DNA of 6,986 nt from CALGYY01 sp964585485 (GTDB lineage: Bacteria > Bacteroidota > Bacteroidia > Bacteroidales > CAIWKO01). A program made the position numbers and the translations under genes. Below are positions 6,701 through 6,986 of this stretch, in pieces. The stretch covers positions 1-6,986 of the forward strand of contig CAZPDS010000108.1 in the NCBI GenBank assembly GCA_964585485.1, read 5' to 3'. How positions within the stretch are numbered: the first letter of the stretch is position 1; every line of letters starts with the position of its first letter. Under the pieces are notes generated by a model. That model did no database searches, had not been told where the DNA came from, and saw only the letters and a program-made list of their open reading frames with translations.

Positions 6701-6985
6701 GCCACTACGACTTTCGCTTATTGGGGCTCCACTGCAGTTGCGAACCTTGCAGCATTGCAGACCGCCAATTCCATGGACAGCAACTCCGTTTCGCAGGATC
6801 CTGTTTTCTTATCGGCCAGCGATCTGCACGTAGTGAGTCCGGGCGTCAATAATGTGGCGACACCGCTGCCGTATGTTACGGAAGATATCGACGGACAGCC
6901 GCGTAGTGCCACCACGCCCGATATCGGTGCGGATGAGTTTACCCCGCTGCCGAAAGACCTGGCCGCAACGGCCTTTGTACTGCCC
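2..6985 (+). CDS. Internal fragment of a giant modular surface or secreted protein (CARDB, Ig-like and beta-helix domains), open at both ends
   Basis: One frame is open for 2,328 codons with no stop, while the other frames are repeatedly interrupted. The translation reads as continuous, ordered extracellular domains with no frameshift. It is rich in Thr, Ser, Tyr, Asn and Gly, poor in Lys and Cys, and has no membrane segment. Domain order by residue: beta-helix A end (1-246), CARDB-like (252-355), jelly-roll (367-518), CARDB-like (519-632), split Ig-like (633-852), CARDB-like (853-967), split Ig-like (968-1219), CARDB-like (1220-1333), beta-helix B (1334-1767), CARDB-like (1768-1878), beta-helix C (1879-2313), CARDB-like start (2314-2328). 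These families are typical of Bacteroidota proteins exported by type IX secretion. I infer a cell-surface adhesin or structural role. The signal peptide, start codon and C-terminal sorting domain are outside the window, and no enzyme active site was recognised. Its exact ligand is unknown. Confidence 0.96.
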   Translation, partial: MLRDQYAYGIRVAYQDAVVLSGNTIRSNASGVYGIYVYSCYNASKIVKNTVNLNGGGYGVYVYYSDGVNGGEILLANNMISLGGTAASYGIYDYYSTNVKAYYNSVNVYANNATARALYIAGSSTDDLFHFYKNNILAYSGPNSAGMAAYISTTAIVTYMDYNDLYSTGANLGYWAANRATLAAWRTASLKDSNSVSLNPQFLTPVNLHTFSPNIVDKGKPVVEVLDDIDGEIRSLTVPDIGADEFALSTYNVGVDSVAAPLNACAHTATTSVAVRIRNMGLSAATNIDVYYVMNGGTPVHEVIPGPLAVGSTMVYTFATTADLSAFGTYNFKFYAHLTGDTLAMNDTLSGYSVYSGYNFTAGAYTQGFEPTEYFADWKAFSVGADTYTYEFPYNSSTYAHSGSYSARYYTASSNTTGDWLFSRCFPLEAGKTYKISFWYRASSATYPQGVTLKYGMGATPAAMTNTLATITGFTSTTYAQSVTQFVAPATGSYNFGWYSNTANSGYHYIDDINISVVPEQEAALEKIHRPEGGCGLTSAEDVIIHVKNTGALPIVGNLTANYKVNGGATVSEVIPATLAPLDTLDYVFTAKLNLAVTQDSTFDITAWINLPGDPFTTNDSAFKSVDSYHVPLDPMIVNDTVIFGTQATLHAYAADSVYWYTSPVETAHFFMGQTYVTPQLFDTVTYYVAAKAESGTANVGAPNTAIGAGGSGTTSWEMIFDVLNPSGVTIKSVDMYPTTTAGSAFTVIVENASGTQVASYSGVTTVPSGSMETVPINLTIPFGTGYNMYMSPNPGFYRNTAGSAYPYTIPGEISITGNGFGPEYYYWFYNWQIAGSGCESNRLPVTAFVVIPPEDLAVLDLLSPVDGCTFGTEPVSVTLTNNGYNTITNSYSLGYFIDGNPIPTVEVVTTDIAPGDTITYTFTTPAVVPVASGEATFNIMVYGENTNDIYFIDDTINGAFTLRYSPEDPIAIHDTVLYGTSATLEAQSPYTINWFTQPSGGSAVQTGQYYNTPVLYGDETMYVQATNAVPGGVTIIGTGTSTESYVPAYGYYDYGWSSTLFTPAELGFTGRIDSIGYYVGTLSSPYTLYSQSIYMGVVPYATFTDLYPTNTTTFTQVYSGDLTFPGPGWFKIALQTPFVYDGTGSLEIAWTNNDGDYAFGYPNFRYTTTTGTMAKYDYQDGSMPTVEGSASTSRPNMYFSHETQGCPSHSVPVYAVVTGQPDLDAGVVEILQPVSPTSLGVKNIEVVIRNFGLDTLETAEINWTMNGVLQTPFVWNGSLLTGQIDTTTIGTYDFTYQPYPGNNALVVWSELPNGQPDPMALNDSSSLQIDAHDPYNGTYYLGTATPDFPDFTFAAAALKDWGVSGPVIILVEAGTYVEQVVFDSIPGTSAVNTITFRSLSGENTDVVVSYGGATSAANYVVKLNNGNYMHFEDMTFKSTTTGSYGRVIELAGGSSYNHFEGNIIQGVVSTSTTTAVVYSGAGSDNFNRFIGNQILNGYYGVYFYGASANRKQGNQFIDNVVKGWYYYGIYTYYSDSVRIIGNQVEHGTNASTTYSIYLAYANNGARVERNKVKVTSSGSTYGLYAYYNNQSTTVPTLIANNFISASGGTGTVYGLYLYYSNYLDVVFNSVNINGGSASGGRALYTYSSSNTHHNYLNNNLANTASGYAYYVSAASVVDASDFNNLYTNGSVLAYFAADAATLADLQATSGKDLTSVCSSPAFVGTHDLHTFNIDLYNTGMAYAGVTTDIDLDPRHALTPCIGADEFLPPSVDAGIVSINTPVSPVGSGPQTIKVSLRNFGLDPLTNVTIAWSVDGILGTSFAWTGSLTAGAVLDSIAIGSYTFSSGASEIMAWTSLPNATTDPNAANDTAYKTVVACSGPLAGTYTIGPVAANFVDFSEAVLALQYCGVSAPVVFNVQSGIYNEHIVIRPVDGASATNTITFQSATGVNTDVTLRYAASTASDNYVLWLDSANHIRFRNLTLQASSANSYGYVVVINGGASYNNFENNILQSVPSTSSTTAPVYSGSGASDSYNVFVNNQMKDGYYGVYYYGSSSVRKYSNKFIGNTITGAYYYGLYTYYNDSLQVTGNRIRNATNSSSFYGMYLYYANNDLLVDKNIVTGTNTSTFYGIYLNYSDGTTAKPNVVRNNFVSQSVGASTAYGIYSYYSDYVNIVNNSVNINGGSATSGRAFYLSNGSEVKLLNNNFVNSGPGYAYYISSTGAVTASNFNNYYTATTTFAYWGSTAVANLAALQTANSMDSNSVSQDPVFLSASDLHVVSPGVNNVATPLPYVTEDIDGQPRSATTPDIGADEFTPLPKDLAATAFVLP
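755..1066 (+). other. CARDB-like beta-sandwich domain 1
   Basis: Residues 252-355 start with NVGVDSVAAPLNAC, followed by the strand VAVRIRNMGLSAATNIDVYY, a MNGGTPVHEVIPGPL hairpin, a YTFATTADL strand and the closing NDTLSGYSVY. This is the CARDB pattern (cell-adhesion-related domain in bacteria): alternating hydrophobic strands with an (R/K)N-G turn and a terminal N-D-(T/S). It has one cysteine (C265) near its start, as do CARDB-like domains 2 and 3. It links helix A to the jelly-roll domain. Confidence 0.75.
1100..1555 (+). other. Choice-of-anchor J / MAM-like jelly-roll domain
   Basis: Residues 367-518 begin QGFEPTEYFADWKAFSVG. They continue with HSGSYSARYY (401-410), then DWLFSRCFPLEAGKTYKISF and WYR (419-441), and finish with YHYIDDINISV, whose IDDI is at 510-513. 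The order of F-E opening, H-(S)-G-S-S-A, D-W-L-S-P-like segment, Y-K-I-S-F-W strand and final (I/L)DDI-V is the signature of the choice-of-anchor J / MAM-type jelly-roll found in Bacteroidota proteases and adhesins. Relatives are thought to bind carbohydrate or assist cell-surface adhesion, so this is a candidate ligand-binding domain. The ligand cannot be read from the sequence. It is the only copy in the window. Confidence 0.75.
1556..1897 (+). other. CARDB-like beta-sandwich domain 2
   Basis: Residues 519-632 contain GGCGLTSAEDVIIHVKNTG (C535), then VNGGATVSEVIPATLAPLD, a YVFTAKLNL strand and the ending NDSAFKSVDSYHVP. The hairpin NGG-V-EVIP is nearly the same as in CARDB-like domain 1, so these two belong to one subtype. 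It separates the jelly-roll from the first Ig-like domain. Confidence 0.72.
1898..2557 (+). other. Ig-like domain 1 (CHU_C-associated type), split by an inserted domain
   Basis: The first half (residues 633-695) reads NDTVIFGTQATLHAYA, then VYWYTSP with the core Trp at 660, then TYVTPQLFDTVTYYVAAKAES. In the family this last strand normally runs almost directly into a C-E-S-R-P-V-T-V segment. Here that segment, GCESNRLPVTAFVVI (residues 838-852, bases 2513-2557), appears only after 142 further residues. I therefore read this as one Ig-like fold interrupted by a guest domain. Such Ig-like domains form stalks in type IX-secreted proteins and are not known to be catalytic. Confidence 0.7.
2087..2512 (+). 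other. Guest beta-sandwich inserted in Ig-like domain 1
   Basis: Residues 696-837 open with NTAIGAGGSGTTSWEMIFDV, continue with VTIKSVDMYPTTTAGSAF and VIVENASGTQVASYSG, and end with YPYTIPGEISITGNGFGP and a very aromatic YYYWFYNWQI. The succession of beta strands suggests a compact sandwich. From memory, similar segments ending in an aromatic Y-Y-W-F-Y-W strand occur inside Ig-like domains of other Bacteroidota surface proteins. I know no assigned function. The aromatic strand could be core packing or a binding surface. Confidence 0.55.
2558..2902 (+). other. CARDB-like beta-sandwich domain 3
   Basis: Residues 853-967 start PPEDLAVLDLLSPVDGC (C869), with VSVTLTNNGYNTITNSYSL, FIDGNPIPTVEVV, IAPGDTITYTFTTP and a closing DDTINGAFTLRYSP. 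The layout agrees with CARDB-like domains 1 and 2, including the early cysteine and the gap of about 40 residues to the DG hairpin. It joins the two split Ig-like domains, so CARDB 2 + Ig 1 and CARDB 3 + Ig 2 form a two-step sub-repeat. Confidence 0.72.
2903..3658 (+). other. Ig-like domain 2 (CHU_C-associated type), split by an inserted domain
   Basis: The first half (residues 968-1029) reads HDTVLYGTSATLEAQSPY, INWFTQPSGGSAV with the core Trp at 995, and QTGQYYNTPVLYGDETMYVQ followed by ATNA. The closing strand GCPSHSVPVYAVVT lies at residues 1206-1219 (bases 3617-3658), 176 residues later. The halves match Ig-like domain 1 (D-T-V-G-T-A-T-L; core W; T-YYV/MYV; G-C-S-P-V) and are interrupted at the same strand junction. 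The C-terminal half has S-H-S where the family usually has an Arg before P-V-T, so the fit is slightly weaker there. Confidence 0.7.
3089..3616 (+). other. Guest beta-sandwich inserted in Ig-like domain 2
   Basis: Residues 1030-1205 run from IIGTGTSTESYVPAYGYYDY through FTPAELGFTGRIDSIGYYV, SIYMGVVPYATF and PGPGWFKIALQTPFVYDG to LEIAWTNNDGDYAFGYP and RPNMYFSH. The succession IGTGT / YVP-YGYYDY / AELG-GRIDSIGY / GWFKIALQTPF-YDGTGSLEI is a recurrent Bacteroidota surface-protein module that I recognise from memory. It differs in sequence and length from the guest in Ig-like domain 1. The function is not known to me; the size and pattern suggest a jelly-roll that may bind a ligand. Confidence 0.6.
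3659..4000 (+). other. CARDB-like beta-sandwich domain 4 (helix-linked subtype)
   Basis: Residues 1220-1333 contain PDLDAGVVEILQPVSPTSLG, IEVVIRNFGLDTLETAEINW, TMNGVLQTPFVWNGSLLTGQ, IGTYDF and ending LNDSSSLQIDAH. It differs from CARDB-like domains 1-3 in having no early cysteine and a W-x-x-NG-V-x-x-x-F-W-x-GSL core. That core is shared with CARDB-like domain 5, which also directly precedes a beta-helix. It is the N-terminal half of the first complete CARDB + helix unit. Confidence 0.75.
4001..5302 (+). repeat. Beta-helix module B, complete, choice-of-anchor Q-like
   Basis: Residues 1334-1767 form a complete module. An N-terminal part has YNGTYYLGTATPDFPDFTFA, LKDWGVSGPVIILVEAGTYV, then NTITFRSLSGENTDVVVSYG. 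Seven rungs follow, marked by YGVY (1500), YGIY (1528), YSIY (1555), YGLY (1582), YGLY (1614), RALY (1642) and YAYY (1668). The C-terminal cap contains LADLQATSGKDLTSVCSSPAF and ends DIDLDPRHALTPCIGADEF. About one residue in six of the rung region is Tyr (27 in residues 1500-1671). Two cysteines in the cap (C1718 and C1761) are absent from helices A and C. The fold is a parallel beta-helix rod about 430 residues long, with no recognised catalytic site. Its role is inferred to be a stalk or adhesive surface. Confidence 0.85.
5303..5635 (+). other. CARDB-like beta-sandwich domain 5 (helix-linked subtype)
   Basis: Residues 1768-1878 read VDAGIVSINTPVSPVGSGPQ, IKVSLRNFGLDPLTNVTIAW, SVDGILGTSFAWTGSLTAG, IAIGSYTFSSGA, then a W-T-S-LPN segment and NDTAYKTVVAC. 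It aligns along its length with CARDB-like domain 4 (DAG(I/V)V-I; RNFGLD-L; I-W-x-(N/D)G; F-W-GSL; IG-Y-F; LPN), 548 residues apart. The last residue, C1878, may pair with C1908 at the start of helix C. Confidence 0.78.
5636..6940 (+). repeat. Beta-helix module C, complete, choice-of-anchor Q-like
   Basis: Residues 1879-2313 copy helix B in order. The N-terminal part has PLAGTYTIGPVAANFVDFSE, GVSAPVVFNVQSGIYNEHIV and NTITFQSATGVNTDVTLRY. Rungs are marked by YGVY (2047), YGLY (2075), YGMY (2102), YGIY (2129), YGIY (2161), RAFY (2189) and YAYY (2213). The cap has YWGSTAVANLAALQTANSMD, NSVSQDPVF, and ends EDIDGQPRSATTPDIGADEF. The distance from first rung to last is 166 residues, against 168 in helix B. 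The protein sequences agree closely but codons differ widely, so the duplication is old or kept by selection on the protein. The likely role is the same as for helix B. Confidence 0.86.
6941..6985 (+). other. Start of a sixth CARDB-like domain, cut by the window end
   Basis: The last 15 residues, TPLPKDLAATAFVLP, follow the GADEF cap directly. They resemble the opening of CARDB-like domain 3 (PPEDLAVLDLLSP) more than the DAG-V openings of domains 4 and 5. Only the first strand is present, so the assignment rests on position and a short match. Confidence 0.45.
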
Positions 6986-6986
6986 A

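Noticed and set aside
2..6940. Beta-helices as polysaccharide lyases or pectinases
   Set aside because: The fold is shared, but I see no conserved charged cluster recurring on adjacent rungs that would resemble a lyase or glycosidase site, and the choice-of-anchor Q cap suits surface proteins of unknown activity.
2..6985. A broken gene or assembly artefact created by the repeats
   Set aside because: The frame is intact through every module junction, the copies differ widely in codons, and domain boundaries are regular, so a collapsed or chimeric repeat is unlikely within the window.

Overview
The whole window is the inside of one giant protein-coding gene. A single plus-strand frame runs without a stop codon from position 2 to position 6985 (2,328 codons). 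It shows neither a credible start nor an end, so both termini lie outside. I find no intergenic DNA, RNA gene, promoter, terminator or mobile element. Residue n of the fragment begins at base 3n-1.

The domain types point to Bacteroidota, probably an environmental lineage (balanced base composition, roughly half G+C by eye). They are CARDB-like beta-sandwiches, a choice-of-anchor J-like jelly-roll, Ig-like domains of the CHU_C-associated kind, and Tyr/Asn-rich right-handed parallel beta-helices that end in a (D/C)IGADEF cap (choice-of-anchor Q type). Proteins built this way are normally exported by the type IX secretion system and act as very large adhesins or surface proteins. The C-terminal sorting domain that would confirm this is not in the window.

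Layout: end of beta-helix A (2-739); CARDB-like 1 (755-1066); anchor-J-like jelly-roll (1100-1555); CARDB-like 2 (1556-1897); Ig-like 1, split by an inserted domain (1898-2557); CARDB-like 3 (2558-2902); Ig-like 2, split at the same place by a different inserted domain (2903-3658); CARDB-like 4 (3659-4000); beta-helix B (4001-5302); CARDB-like 5 (5303-5635); beta-helix C (5636-6940); first residues of a sixth CARDB-like domain (6941-6985). CARDB 4 + helix B and CARDB 5 + helix C are two copies of one unit of about 547 residues. Helix A is a third, partial copy of the helix.

The likely reading is a long surface stalk in which elongated beta-helix rods alternate with beta-sandwich linkers and a cluster of possible binding domains. 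No catalytic motif was recognised. The most notable features are the tyrosine-ladder beta-helices with a conserved uneven rung spacing, and the two Ig-like domains carrying different guest domains at the same loop. Both resemble modules I know from other Bacteroidota proteins, so I do not claim a new system.
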